Counted from the first letter of the stretch, positions 32,795 to 41,775 are shown. The stretch: 58,589 nt of DNA from Lachnoclostridium sp. UBA7097 (GCA_002499945.1 DKYP01000186.1:1-58589), one strand, 5' to 3'. Notes: generated by a model from the sequence alone, not told the origin. Numbers and translations are program-made.

Positions 32795-34294
32795 TTAAAG
32801 AGTTTCTATAAATTTTATAAATGCCTCTGTTCCTTTACCATCATTTTTAAATACACCCGCATGTTCAAGTACCTTTTTAAATACTATTCCAATCTCTTTC
32901 CTAAGTATTTCTTCGACATTATCTTTATTTATATTATCATACCCAGGTTTAAATTCTTCTACCCAGTCTGCATGTTTTTCAAGTTCCGCATCAGACCTTA
33001 TATCTTTACCTTCTACAATAAATCCACCAAGTTTTTTCATTTCATTTTTCAGGCGTGCCGGAAGTACCGCAAGCCCCATAACTTCTATAAGCCCAATGTT
33101 TTCTTTCTTAATATGGTGGAGTTCTTTATGTGGATGGTAAACACCAAGTGGATGTTCTTCTGTTGTAATATTATTACGCAGTACAAGGTCAAGTTCATAA
33201 TTACCATCACGCATACGTGCTATAGGTGTAATTGTATTATGTGGCTCTCCATCTGTTTCTGCAAATATAAATACACTTTCATCTGTATATGAACGCCATG
33301 TATCAAGAATATGTGCAGCAAGTTTTACAAGCTTTTCACTGTCACTATGGCTTATCCTTATTACAGACATTGGCCAGTTTACTATCCCTGCTTTAACATC
33401 TTCATATCCCTTAATAGTAATTTCCTGGCGTATTTTAGCCCTTTCCATTGCAAACTCATAATGCCCGCCCTGGAAATGTTCATGTGTAAGGATTGAACCG
33501 CCCACAATAGGAAGGTCTGCATTGGAACCTATAAAATAATGTGGGAAAAGTTTTATAAAATCAAAAAGCTTCCTGAATGCAGATTCATCAATTTTCATAG
33601 GGATGTGTTCTGAATTAAGTACAATACAATGTTCATTATAATATACATATGGTGAATACTGGAATCCCCATTTGCCGCCATCTATTGTAATTGGGATGAT
33701 ACGGTGGTTTTCCCTTGCCGGATGGTCAAGGCGTCCTGCATAACCCTCATTTTCAACACAAAGCTGGCACTTAGGATATGCACTCTGTTTGGAATTTCTG
33801 GCAGCAGCAATAGCTTTAGGGTCTTTCTCAGGTTTGGAAAGGTTAATTGTAATATCAAGTGTCCCGTATTCTGTATCCGCTGTCCACTTCAGGTCTTTAA
33901 CAATACGGTATCTGCGTATATAATCAGTATTACAGCTGAAATTGTAATAAAAATCTGTTGCTTCCTGTGGTGATTTTTTATATAATTCATTAAACTTATT
34001 AATAACAACACTTGGAGGTGGTACAAGGCATCCCATAATCTTTGTATCCATTAAATCCCTGTATGCTATGCTGTTTTCCTCCATAACCCCGTTTTCATAT
34101 GCAAAATCAAGCATACCTGCAAGTATATTTTCAAGCTCCATGTCCTCTTTAACATCTTGTGGCTCTGTATATTCATCAAGCTTAAGGACTTCAAGTATAC
34201 GGTTTATTGTATATGCTTCATCTTCTTTTGTAATAAGCCCCTTATCCAGACCATAATTAACAAGCTGCCTGGTTAATATGTTTATGTTTCCCAT
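32795..34294 (-). CDS. galT: UDP-glucose--hexose-1-phosphate uridylyltransferase (type 2)
   Basis: Leloir-pathway enzyme that transfers UMP from UDP-glucose to galactose-1-phosphate. 499 residues from ATG 34294 (MGNINILTRQLVNYGLDKGL), fixed by GAGGAGG at 6-base spacing. The long Firmicutes GalT form is recognised by ENHRIIPITIDGGKWGFQYSPYVYYNEH, LTHEHFQGGHYEFAMERA (active-site histidines) and GVYHPHKELHHIKKENIGLI. No galK, galE or sugar transporter is next to it; it follows leuA with 130 bases between. Confidence 0.93.
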   Translation of the reverse strand: MGNINILTRQLVNYGLDKGLITKEDEAYTINRILEVLKLDEYTEPQDVKEDMELENILAGMLDFAYENGVMEENSIAYRDLMDTKIMGCLVPPPSVVINKFNELYKKSPQEATDFYYNFSCNTDYIRRYRIVKDLKWTADTEYGTLDITINLSKPEKDPKAIAAARNSKQSAYPKCQLCVENEGYAGRLDHPARENHRIIPITIDGGKWGFQYSPYVYYNEHCIVLNSEHIPMKIDESAFRKLFDFIKLFPHYFIGSNADLPIVGGSILTHEHFQGGHYEFAMERAKIRQEITIKGYEDVKAGIVNWPMSVIRISHSDSEKLVKLAAHILDTWRSYTDESVFIFAETDGEPHNTITPIARMRDGNYELDLVLRNNITTEEHPLGVYHPHKELHHIKKENIGLIEVMGLAVLPARLKNEMKKLGGFIVEGKDIRSDAELEKHADWVEEFKPGYDNINKDNVEEILRKEIGIVFKKVLEHAGVFKNDGKGTEAFIKFIETL

Positions 34295-34368
34295 AACAAG
34301 CCTCCTCATTTTTGAAAAATATTATATAACTTTATTATTCCTTTTCCATTTTACTATATTATGGCAGA

Positions 34369-34394
34369 CAGGGCAAGCCTTACCGCCTGCCCTG
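34369..34394 (-). terminator. GC-rich hairpin between leuA and galT
   Basis: CAGGGCAAGC (34369-34378) pairs with GCCTGCCCTG (34385-34394). The minus-strand flank after the stem is TCTGCC rather than a T-tract, so termination of leuA may be partial and galT may be reached by read-through. On the plus strand it is followed by TTTTTAAT. Confidence 0.45.
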
Positions 34395-34424
34395 GTAGAT
34401 TTTTAATATAAAAATAATCCGGAA

Positions 34425-36086
34425 TTACTTCATAGTTTTATTCACTGCATTTACAAGTGCATGTATAGAAGCCGTAATAATATCTTCATCTGTAGCCACG
34501 CCCCATATAAGCTTTTCATCATTATCCATTGTAATACCTACATAACAGATTGCAACTGCATTGGAATTTCTTGATAATGAATGTTCTTCATATTCAGCCA
34601 GATGGTAAACGCTGCCAAAATGTTTACGTATTGCATTATTTACAGCATTAAGGCGTCCGTTTCCTTTTGCTTCAACAACAGTAGTTTTATCACCTTCTTT
34701 AATTGAAACTGATGCAATAATCCCGTTTTCCTGCTTAAAATGGCATTCAGGAATATCAAACTTATGTTTGACCATTGAATAGTTTTTCCTGAATATTTTT
34801 AACATATCATCTGGTGAAAGTTCTGCATGTTCATGGTCAGATACACCTTTCATAAGATATCCGACTTCCTCACGCATCTTATCCGGAAGCACAATGCCAA
34901 AATTCTGTTTAAGCACATATGCAACACCACCCTTGCCAGACTGGCTGTTAATACGTATTACATCTGAATCATAAGTCCTTCCGACATCTTTCGGGTCAAT
35001 TGGAAGATATGGCACCGTCCAGTATTTGCTTTTGCCTTCATCATGGTAAGCCATGCCCTTTGAAATAGCATCCTGGTGTGAACCTGAAAATGCAGTAAAT
35101 ACAAGTTCACCTGCATATGGCTGGCGCATAGATACTTTCATATCAGTTAATTCCTCATACATATCCGCAATTTCCTGCATATTGGTAAAATCAAGCTTTG
35201 AATCAACACCATGTGAATGGAGGTTCATTGCTGTTGTCACTATATCAAGATTACCAGTCCTCTCACCATTGCCAAACAAAGTCCCTTCCAGCCTGTCAGC
35301 ACCAGCAAGCACACCAAGTTCTGCTGTTGCAACACCTGTACCCCTGTCATTATGCGGATGGAGTGACAAAACAACATTATCACGGTAATTTAAATTCTTA
35401 TGCACATATTCAATCTGGCTTGCAAATACATGTGGCATTGCATTTTCAACAGTTGAAGGAATATTAATTACTGCCTTTGCATCTTCTTCTGGCTGCCATA
35501 TATCAAGCACAGCATTACATACATCAACTGCATATTCCACTTCTGTGCCATGGAAACTTTCAGGGCTGTATTCAAAACGCATATTTCCCTTAACTTCCCC
35601 TGCAAGTTCTTTTAACAGTTTTGCACCATCAACAGCAATTTTTTTAACTTCTTCCTTAGACTTTTTAAATACCTGCTCCCTTTGTGCTACAGATGTAGAA
35701 TTATACACATGTACAATAGCATTAGGCGCACCATCAACAGCTTCAAATGTTTTCCTGATAATATGCTCCCTTGCCTGTGTAAGTACCTGTACAGTTACAT
35801 CATCAGGTATAAGTTTTCTTTCTATAAGGGTACGCAGGAAATTATACTCTGTTTCAGAAGCTGCCGGAAAACCTACTTCAATCTCCTTAAACCCTATTTT
35901 AACAAGCATCTTAAAAAAAGCAACCTTCTGTTCAAGCCCCATAGGCTCAATTAATGCCTGGTTGCCATCACGCAAATCAACACTGCACCATACAGGCGCT
36001 TTGTCAATAGCATCCTTCTTAACCCAGTCATAACACGGGGCAGGTGGCATAAAATAACTTTTCTGGTACTTTTCAAAACCTTTCAT
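34425..36086 (-). CDS. leuA: 2-isopropylmalate synthase (long LeuA form)
   Basis: First committed step of leucine biosynthesis: acetyl-CoA plus 2-ketoisovalerate gives 2-isopropylmalate. From ATG 36086 (MKGFEKYQKSYFMPPAPCYD) it is 553 residues, the long form. It has the catalytic VWCSVDLRDGNQAL, LSLHPHNDRGTGVATAELG (metal-binding His) and NGERTGNLDIV. The C-terminal regulatory domain for leucine feedback is FKQENGIIASVSIKEG and beyond. TTG at 36092 is an alternative start with better spacing to AAAGGGA. Upstream is a leucine T-box. No leuB/C/D follows. Confidence 0.93.
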   Translation of the reverse strand: MKGFEKYQKSYFMPPAPCYDWVKKDAIDKAPVWCSVDLRDGNQALIEPMGLEQKVAFFKMLVKIGFKEIEVGFPAASETEYNFLRTLIERKLIPDDVTVQVLTQAREHIIRKTFEAVDGAPNAIVHVYNSTSVAQREQVFKKSKEEVKKIAVDGAKLLKELAGEVKGNMRFEYSPESFHGTEVEYAVDVCNAVLDIWQPEEDAKAVINIPSTVENAMPHVFASQIEYVHKNLNYRDNVVLSLHPHNDRGTGVATAELGVLAGADRLEGTLFGNGERTGNLDIVTTAMNLHSHGVDSKLDFTNMQEIADMYEELTDMKVSMRQPYAGELVFTAFSGSHQDAISKGMAYHDEGKSKYWTVPYLPIDPKDVGRTYDSDVIRINSQSGKGGVAYVLKQNFGIVLPDKMREEVGYLMKGVSDHEHAELSPDDMLKIFRKNYSMVKHKFDIPECHFKQENGIIASVSIKEGDKTTVVEAKGNGRLNAVNNAIRKHFGSVYHLAEYEEHSLSRNSNAVAICYVGITMDNDEKLIWGVATDEDIITASIHALVNAVNKTMK

Positions 36087-36116
36087 AATCAATAACCATT
36101 CCCTTTCTATAAATCC

Positions 36117-36136
36117 AGGCCTTATGCACAAGGCCT
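36117..36136 (-). other. Hairpin next to the leuA ribosome site
   Basis: AGGCCTT and AAGGCCT (36117-36123 and 36130-36136) form a perfect 7-bp stem with a 6-base loop, between the T-box terminator and the leuA ribosome site (AAAGGGA at about 36100). On the plus strand it is followed by TTTTTATT and could act as a terminator for antisense transcription. Confidence 0.4.
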
Positions 36137-36164
36137 TTTTATTAACATTATTATGTGGAAAGCA

Positions 36165-36440
36165 TGAAAAAACCCGCCTCTTGTATATATAAATATACAG
36201 AGACGGGAGAATATACTCACGCGGTACCACTCTTATTCATGGAAAAACCATGCTCTCACAGGTGCATCTGCTTACGCTTCAAAACCCTTCCCCTGTAACG
36301 GTGGGACTCCGTCCAAATCTACTTATAATTCAACCGGCAGCTCCAAGGCGAGTTCACTACTTCACTTCTGCTGTTTCACATCAGCCAACAGCTTTCTGGA
36401 TTCCGTTCCATAGCTACTATTCCTTTTCTTTGCTTTATCT
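36165..36440 (-). promoter_or_regulatory. Leucine T-box riboswitch upstream of leuA
   Basis: On the minus strand, TATAAT (36448-36443) opens a leader containing GGAATAGTAGCTATGG (stem I, with the AGTA of the specifier loop). The right arm GTGAACTCGCCTTGGAGC follows, where CTC is the specifier (leucine). The T-box AAGAGTGGTACCGCG (36234-36220) pairs with the uncharged tRNA 3' end. The terminator CCCGTCTC...GAGGCGGG plus TTTTTT ends at 36167. Uncharged tRNA-Leu(GAG) should favour the antiterminator and leuA transcription. Confidence 0.9.
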
Positions 36441-36493
36441 GCATTATACTATACCATAAATATTTATATTTGAAAAGTCCTTTTTTACCGGAA

Positions 36494-37660
36494 TCATACA
36501 TAAGATTTATCTATTTTAATAACCGCTTTACATCCTGGATATTTTTCTTCCAGTTTTTTACATACCTGCTCTTTTATTTCATAATCTTTTTTATGGTACT
36601 CAGGCGGAACTATCATATCAAATATAATATTATCATAATTCTGGCATGGCACTATCCTTAAATCATGTATTGAAAGCTTTTCATCTATTGCCCGGACTAT
36701 TTTCCCTGCTTCCACACGTATCTCCTGTACCCTGGAATCATTTACATCTACAGGGTCCATATGGATTACACATTCACAATCAAACCTTTCATCTAAATCA
36801 TTTTCTATATGGTCAATTAAATTATGTAATTCATAAATGTCCCTGTCCCCTGGCACTTCTGCATGAAGTGATACCATCATTTTTCCTGGCCCGTAATCAT
36901 GTACTACTAAATCATGCACTCCAAGTATATTGTCATGCGAAAGTACAATATCATCTATTGCTTTTACTATTTCTTTAGATGGTTTAGTACCAAGAAGAGG
37001 GGATATTGTATCTTTAGCTGCATTATAACCTGCAACAAGTATAAATACTGCAACAAGTGCACCTGTATAGCCATCTATATTTATACCTGTATATTTCATT
37101 ACTATTACAGATATGAATACCATTGAAGTGGCAACAGAATCACTTAAACTATCTGTGGCAGTTGCTTTCATGGCAGCCGAATTGATTTTCCTTCCAATAC
37201 TGTTATTATAAAATGCCATGTAAAGTTTTACGGCAACAGATACAGCCAGTATAACCATTGTAATACTATTTGTATCAATGCTTGCAGGGTGCAGTATTTT
37301 GCCAGCCGATGTCTTTAAAAGTTCAAATCCCATCAGGATAATAGCCATTGATACAATAAACCCCGATATATATTCAATCCTGCCATGTCCAAATGGATGT
37401 TCGTTATCAGGGCTCATTCCTGTAAATTTAAAGCCCACAAGGGTTATTACTGATGAACCTGCATCAGATAAATTATTAAAAGCATCTGCCATTATTGCAA
37501 CTGAACCGCTGGCAAATCCTGCAAAGTATTTAAAAGCAAAAAGAAGCACATTTAAAAATATCCCTGTGATACTTCCAAGTATCCCATATTTCCTTCTTAC
37601 ACAGGCATCATTATAATTTGTATAATCTTTAATAAAAATCCTACTAAGCAATGAAAGCAT
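36494..37660 (-). CDS. Cation diffusion facilitator family transporter
   Basis: A 388-residue divalent-metal/proton antiporter. Six membrane helices fall in residues 25-210, with MADAFNNLSDAGSSV (helix 2 metal site), EHPFGHGRIEYISGF (loop motif) and DSLSDSVATS (helix 5 site). A cytoplasmic ferredoxin-like domain with His/Asp residues (HDLVVHDYG, HAEVPGDRDIYELHN, VIHMDPVD) follows, and a second C-terminal extension of about 80 residues. The metal cannot be told. It starts 2 bases after the SCIFF maturase stop, so it is probably in the same operon. Confidence 0.88.
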   Translation of the reverse strand: MLSLLSRIFIKDYTNYNDACVRRKYGILGSITGIFLNVLLFAFKYFAGFASGSVAIMADAFNNLSDAGSSVITLVGFKFTGMSPDNEHPFGHGRIEYISGFIVSMAIILMGFELLKTSAGKILHPASIDTNSITMVILAVSVAVKLYMAFYNNSIGRKINSAAMKATATDSLSDSVATSMVFISVIVMKYTGINIDGYTGALVAVFILVAGYNAAKDTISPLLGTKPSKEIVKAIDDIVLSHDNILGVHDLVVHDYGPGKMMVSLHAEVPGDRDIYELHNLIDHIENDLDERFDCECVIHMDPVDVNDSRVQEIRVEAGKIVRAIDEKLSIHDLRIVPCQNYDNIIFDMIVPPEYHKKDYEIKEQVCKKLEEKYPGCKAVIKIDKSYV

Positions 37661-37662
37661 AC

Positions 37663-39033
37663 CTAAGATTGTTCCTCCAGCTGTTCACATACCTTTGAAA
37701 GTATTGCACATTCTAAACGTTTTCTCATAATTTTACAAGACAACTCATAAGGTTTATGGATATCACCATTATAAATATAATTATTCGCATTACATCCGCC
37801 GCTGCAATAAAACTTAGCCCAGCAGTCACGGCAGGAAGTCTTGGAATATACATGGCATCCTGCAAATTCTTTCTTTATATCTTCATTAAATGTATGTTCA
37901 TAAAGATTGCCCATTTTATATTCTTCATGGCCGACAAACTGGTGGCATGGATAAATATCCCCGTCAGGTGTAATTGCTACATATTCATTGCCACTGCCAC
38001 AGCCTCTCAGCCTTTTTATTACACAAGGCCCCTGGTCAAGGTCAATCATAAAATGGAAGAAATTTATTTTTCCATTATTTTTCTTTATTTCTGCAATCCT
38101 GTCAACAAGTTTGTCATATTCTTTATATATCTGGTCTAAATCCTTTTCAGTAATCGCATAATTAATACTTTCATCTTCCATAACAGGCTCAACAGAAATC
38201 TGGTCAAAGCCAGTGTTATAAAGATGTATTACATCTTCTGAAAAATCAAGGTTATATTTTGTATATGTCCCGCGTACATAATATTCTTTGTCACCACGTT
38301 TTTCTATAAGGCGTTTATAACCACCAATAATTTTATCATAAGAACCACTTCCGTCTACACGCACCCTCATCTTGTCATTAATTTCCTTGCGCCCGTCTAT
38401 TGAAAGTACAACATTAGACATTTCCTCATTGATAAAATCAATTTTATCATCTGTAAGCAGCATCCCGTTTGTAGTAATTGTAAACCTGAATTTCTTGCCA
38501 TATTCACTTTCTTTGCTTCTGGCATAATTTACAATTTCTTTTACTACTTCAAAATTCATAAGCGGTTCCCCGCCAAAAAAATCCACCTCTAAGTTTTCAC
38601 GCCCGGCAGATTTCTCCAGAAGGAAATCAATAGCAGCCTTGCCTGTTTCAAGCGGCATAAGCTTTCTGCCTGTACCAAAATCACCAGTAGCCGCAAAACA
38701 ATATTTGCATCTTAAATTACAGTCATGTGCAATATGGAGGCACATTGCCTTAACTGGTGATTCTACTGCTGTATCTGCATAATCACCATAAATATCCTGG
38801 CTGAATAAAAGCCCGCTTCCATATAAAGATAAAACCTCATTATATGCCTCTTTTATATCCCCACTATTATATTTGCCATTTAACTTAGCAATTATTTCTT
38901 CTGGACACTCTTTTTCAAATGGAGGCTCTATATAATCAAGAAGTTCATATGTAACATCATCAATTACATGTACACCGCCACTATTTACATCCAGTAATAT
39001 ATTTATATCTTTTGATTTATACTTATGTATCAT
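37663..39033 (-). CDS. scfB: SCIFF maturase, radical-SAM thioether-forming enzyme
   Basis: A radical-SAM/SPASM enzyme that installs thioether cross-links between Cys sulfur and partner residues of the SCIFF peptide (ranthipeptide). The 456-residue protein has an N-terminal RRE-like peptide-binding region (about 1-90) and HDCNLRCKYCFAATGDFG (CxxxCxxC for the SAM cluster, about 105). FFGGEPLMNFE and a C-terminal SPASM domain follow with CGSGNEYVAITPDGDIYPC, CHVYSKTSCRDCWAKFYCSGGC and a final SCKIM cysteine. It lies 104 bases after the precursor gene. The product's role is not known. Confidence 0.95.
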   Translation of the reverse strand: MIHKYKSKDINILLDVNSGGVHVIDDVTYELLDYIEPPFEKECPEEIIAKLNGKYNSGDIKEAYNEVLSLYGSGLLFSQDIYGDYADTAVESPVKAMCLHIAHDCNLRCKYCFAATGDFGTGRKLMPLETGKAAIDFLLEKSAGRENLEVDFFGGEPLMNFEVVKEIVNYARSKESEYGKKFRFTITTNGMLLTDDKIDFINEEMSNVVLSIDGRKEINDKMRVRVDGSGSYDKIIGGYKRLIEKRGDKEYYVRGTYTKYNLDFSEDVIHLYNTGFDQISVEPVMEDESINYAITEKDLDQIYKEYDKLVDRIAEIKKNNGKINFFHFMIDLDQGPCVIKRLRGCGSGNEYVAITPDGDIYPCHQFVGHEEYKMGNLYEHTFNEDIKKEFAGCHVYSKTSCRDCWAKFYCSGGCNANNYIYNGDIHKPYELSCKIMRKRLECAILSKVCEQLEEQS

Positions 39034-39078
39034 ATTATACCTGCTGCCTTTCTTAATTAAATTTAATGTTGTATAAAC

Positions 39079-39114
39079 TTAATGGCTGCTACAGATATCT
39101 GCAACAGCCATTAA
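39079..39114 (-). other. 17-bp hairpin between SCIFF peptide and maturase genes
   Basis: TTAATGGCTG (39079-39088) pairs with CAGCCATTAA (39105-39114). The pairing continues through TTGCAGA/TCTGTAG with a few wobbles to a 2-base loop, 17 pairs in all. No T-tract follows on the minus strand (GTTTATAC). It could be a processing or stabilising structure that keeps the peptide mRNA abundant while limiting the maturase. Confidence 0.6.
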
Positions 39115-39137
39115 ATCCAGCCATAACCAATTATATA

Positions 39138-39290
39138 CTACTTATTATCATCATTATTGGCACACTTCTGGTTTCCAACTGTACATGATGTTTTACAAGC
39201 TGACTGGCATGAAGCCTGGCACTTGCCACATCCGCCCTTCTTAGCTGTGGCACTTAAATCTGCCCTGTTAATTGTCTTAATATGTTTCAT
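39138..39290 (-). CDS. scfA: SCIFF precursor peptide (six-cysteine ranthipeptide)
   Basis: 50 residues: MKHIKTINRADLSATAKKGG, then the six-cysteine core CGKCQASCQSACKTSCTVGN followed by a seventh Cys in QKCANNDDNK. The KKGGCG(E/K)CQ(T/A)SCQSACKTSCTVGNQ signature is that of SCIFF (six cysteines in forty-five residues), present in nearly all Clostridia. An AGGTTTTGAT stretch precedes the ATG. Too short for ORF-length filters; found by translating the gap beside the maturase. Confidence 0.96.
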   Translation of the reverse strand: MKHIKTINRADLSATAKKGGCGKCQASCQSACKTSCTVGNQKCANNDDNK

Positions 39291-39520
39291 ATCAAAACCT
39301 CCATTTAATTATAAATATTAATACAAATATTTAGATTATATCACAAATAAAAAAAATTACAACCTTTTCCCTAAAAACTACCAACATAATTTAATTTCTG
39401 TTGTCCATAATAATACCATGATAAGTCATAACTTATCTGTAACCAGGAAGATATCAATCCATTAATATATGGAATCAAATCAACCTGGACCAAATAAAAA
39501 ATAAAAGGAGGTATGAAACT

Positions 39521-39736
39521 ATGACAAACAATAATAGTTCAAGAATGGAAGTGCCACAGGCAAAAGAAGCAATGAATAAATTTAAGATGGAGGTAGCTAA
39601 CGAAATTGGTGTGCCTCTTAAAAACGGTGGTTATAATGGGGATTTAACATCTGCACAGAATGGTTCTGTTGGTGGTGAAATGGTGCGCCAGATGATTAAG
39701 CGCCAGGAAGAGGAAATGTCAGGCGAACAGCAGTAA
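39521..39736 (+). CDS. Alpha/beta-type small acid-soluble spore protein
   Basis: SASP coats and protects spore DNA and is degraded by Gpr at germination. The 71-residue protein has MEVPQAKEAMNKFKMEVANEIG with the Gpr-cleavable KFKMEVANE region and NGGYNGDLTSAQNGSVGGEMVRQMIKRQEEE. AAAGGAGG precedes the ATG. A weak sigma-G-like pair (ACATA at 39384, 17 bases, CATAATA at 39406-39412) and an 18-base dyad GATAAGT-CATA-ACTTATC (39420-39437) lie upstream; a strong terminator follows. Confidence 0.93.
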   Translation: MTNNNSSRMEVPQAKEAMNKFKMEVANEIGVPLKNGGYNGDLTSAQNGSVGGEMVRQMIKRQEEEMSGEQQ

Positions 39737-39775
39737 TAATCCCTAAGACTCCAAAGTAATTTTTAATGAATTGCG

Positions 39776-39822
39776 GGGTGTATATTATATCAGAAAAGAC
39801 ATAATATACACCCTGTTTTTTT
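39776..39822 (+). terminator. Strong terminator after the SASP gene
   Basis: GGGTGTATATTAT (39776-39788) pairs perfectly with ATAATATACACCC (39801-39813), 13 bp, followed by TGTTTTTTT. Confidence 0.9.
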
Positions 39823-40018
39823 ATCATTATATATTTTTTTATGGTGTAAAACCAGCAGTTTTTATTTTACTTATATTCGTTGCATATGTTATTTTTCTAT
39901 AACCGTAAAGAATAATTTTTATAAATTGCCATATTTATGCAATAAAGGATTGATATATTAAGATTACATTAAGATTTTATAATTCCGTTTTAAATATATA
40001 TTCCACAAGGAGGCAAAT

Positions 40019-41173
40019 ATGGACAAAACTCTATACCTGCATATAGGCACCCCAAAGACCGGAACCACCTCATTACAACATTTTTGCTATGATAATAGTG
40101 ATATATTAACGGAAAAGGGATACCATTATCCAGATTTTCCTTTTAAATATCCCAACAAAGGCCTTGCCCGCAATGGCCTTTTCCTGGAAGCAACCCTTTT
40201 TGATGACGAAGGTATAAGGCAGAAAGAAGCCGAAACCCAGAATTTCTATTCAGGACTGGCCAAATTAAGGGAACTTTTTAAAACCCACAATAATATTATA
40301 TTATCAGATGAAGGAATATGGACTGCATGTTTTAACAGGAAAAGGGGTATGCCTCTTATACGTAAACTACAAGAGGATGCCCAGGACGCCGGTTACCAGG
40401 TAAAAATTATTGTATACCTCAGACGGCAGGATGATTTTCTGCTGTCATGGTACAACCAGCTTGTAAAGCATAGTATAACTGTCAAAAATACTTTATCATG
40501 GGAAGAATATTTTAATAATTATGAAACATATTTAAAACTTGATTATTACAGCTGTTTAAAGAAACTTGAGAAAATATTTGGCAGGGAAAATATTATTGTA
40601 AGGCGGTTTGATAAAAAGTATCTTAAAGACCGCTCAATTATTCCTGACTTTTTAAGCATATTCGGGCTGGAATTAGATGACAGTTTTACCATAGAAGAAG
40701 AACATTCCAATTTCAACCGGAAGATGTCAGAGAACGCATGTGAGATTAAACGTATAATAAATGGTACAACTGAAATGACAATTAAAGATATACGGAGGTT
40801 TGAGTGGATTCTGCGTGAATTTTCACCGGTCTCTGAAAAAAACTATCCATGCAGCATGATGTCAGATGAAGAATCACGGGACTTTATGCAGCTTTATGAA
40901 CTTTCTAATAATAAAGTGGTAAAACGGTATATAAAAGACGGGCAGCCACTTTTTAATATAGAAAGAAAACCAAAAGAAAAATGGAAAAAGAATAATATTT
41001 ATATGACAGATGATATAATACGTTTCTCCTGTATGTCAACTTTATGCACTATACAAATGATTGAAGAACGTGATGCCCAGATTAATGAAATAAAAAATAC
41101 ACTACAGAAAGCACTGGACCATCCTTTCCGTTTTATGCTTAAGAAACTCCTTCCATTTGAAAAAACATTATAA
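40019..41173 (+). CDS. Sulfotransferase-family protein
   Basis: A 384-residue cytoplasmic protein opening with LYLHIGTPKTGTTSLQHFCY. This is the PAPS 5'-phosphosulfate-binding loop (GTPKTGTTS), followed by IIVYLRRQDDFLLSWYNQ, which fits the 3'-phosphate-binding Arg/Ser motif. It should transfer sulfate from PAPS to a carbohydrate, lipid or phenol. No signal peptide. AAGGAGG precedes the ATG. No sulfate-activation genes or glycosyltransferases are next to it, so the acceptor is unknown. A terminator on each side makes it monocistronic. Confidence 0.82.
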   Translation: MDKTLYLHIGTPKTGTTSLQHFCYDNSDILTEKGYHYPDFPFKYPNKGLARNGLFLEATLFDDEGIRQKEAETQNFYSGLAKLRELFKTHNNIILSDEGIWTACFNRKRGMPLIRKLQEDAQDAGYQVKIIVYLRRQDDFLLSWYNQLVKHSITVKNTLSWEEYFNNYETYLKLDYYSCLKKLEKIFGRENIIVRRFDKKYLKDRSIIPDFLSIFGLELDDSFTIEEEHSNFNRKMSENACEIKRIINGTTEMTIKDIRRFEWILREFSPVSEKNYPCSMMSDEESRDFMQLYELSNNKVVKRYIKDGQPLFNIERKPKEKWKKNNIYMTDDIIRFSCMSTLCTIQMIEERDAQINEIKNTLQKALDHPFRFMLKKLLPFEKTL

Positions 41174-41187
41174 ATTATAAGACAAAA

Positions 41188-41215
41188 TTATTGGAGGCAG
41201 CAATGCCTCCAATAA
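41188..41215. terminator. Bidirectional terminator after the sulfotransferase-like gene
   Basis: TTATTGGAGGC (41188-41198) pairs perfectly with GCCTCCAATAA (41205-41215). On the minus strand it is followed by TTTTG. It separates two convergent genes. Confidence 0.75.
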
Positions 41216-41235
41216 AATAAAATTCCAGATAAAAA

Positions 41236-41775
41236 TTAAAACTCTACATACTTTCCTTCTGCCTTATCATTAATTACATAATAAGCTTTTCCGTCATCAA
41301 TGTTCATATATACCTGCAATTTTTTAATAGAAGAAATCCTGTGGCCTTCATTTTTATATGCCTGCCTGATTTGCTCAAGAATATCTTCTGAAAGCACTTT
41401 CTTATTACCAAATTCAAGATATACTTCCTGGATACTTTCAGCTTCTTTAACATCCTTTTTATTTTTCTTTGATGCTTCCTTTTCTGTTTTGCTTTCTTTT
41501 GCTGCCCTTTTTGTATACTTTCTTTTTTTACGTACAGGTTCTTCTGCTCCGGCATTATCTTCTTTAACCTGCTCTTCACCGGAAACTTCAATTCCAGCTT
41601 CAGGTTCTGTATTTGCAGATATTTCTTCTTTAGCTTCTTCCTGTACAACTCCGGCTTCTTTTTCCTCTTTTACTTCAGCCTCAGTTTCTAATACTTCAGC
41701 TTCATTTACAACTGGTTCTTTTACTGTACTTTTTTCTTTGTCTGCTTTTACTGTTTTCTTTTTACTGTTAGCCAT
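41236..41775 (-). CDS. DUF6465-like protein with long charged N-terminus
   Basis: 179 residues. The first 110 are Lys/Glu/Ala-rich and low complexity (repeated VKEE, AEEP and KKKR-like units), probably disordered. The last 65 form a compact domain, EVYLEFGNKKVLSEDILEQI then RQAYKNEGHRISSIKKLQVYMNIDDGKAYYVIND. This matches my recollection of a Lachnospiraceae-specific family (DUF6465) of unknown function. A strong candidate promoter lies at 41860-41888. Confidence 0.75.
   Translation of the reverse strand: MANSKKKTVKADKEKSTVKEPVVNEAEVLETEAEVKEEKEAGVVQEEAKEEISANTEPEAGIEVSGEEQVKEDNAGAEEPVRKKRKYTKRAAKESKTEKEASKKNKKDVKEAESIQEVYLEFGNKKVLSEDILEQIRQAYKNEGHRISSIKKLQVYMNIDDGKAYYVINDKAEGKYVEF

Noticed and set aside
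41304..41648. Lys-rich minus-strand frame inside the DUF6465-like gene
   Set aside because: Shadow of the Glu/Lys-rich low-complexity codons of the real gene in another frame.
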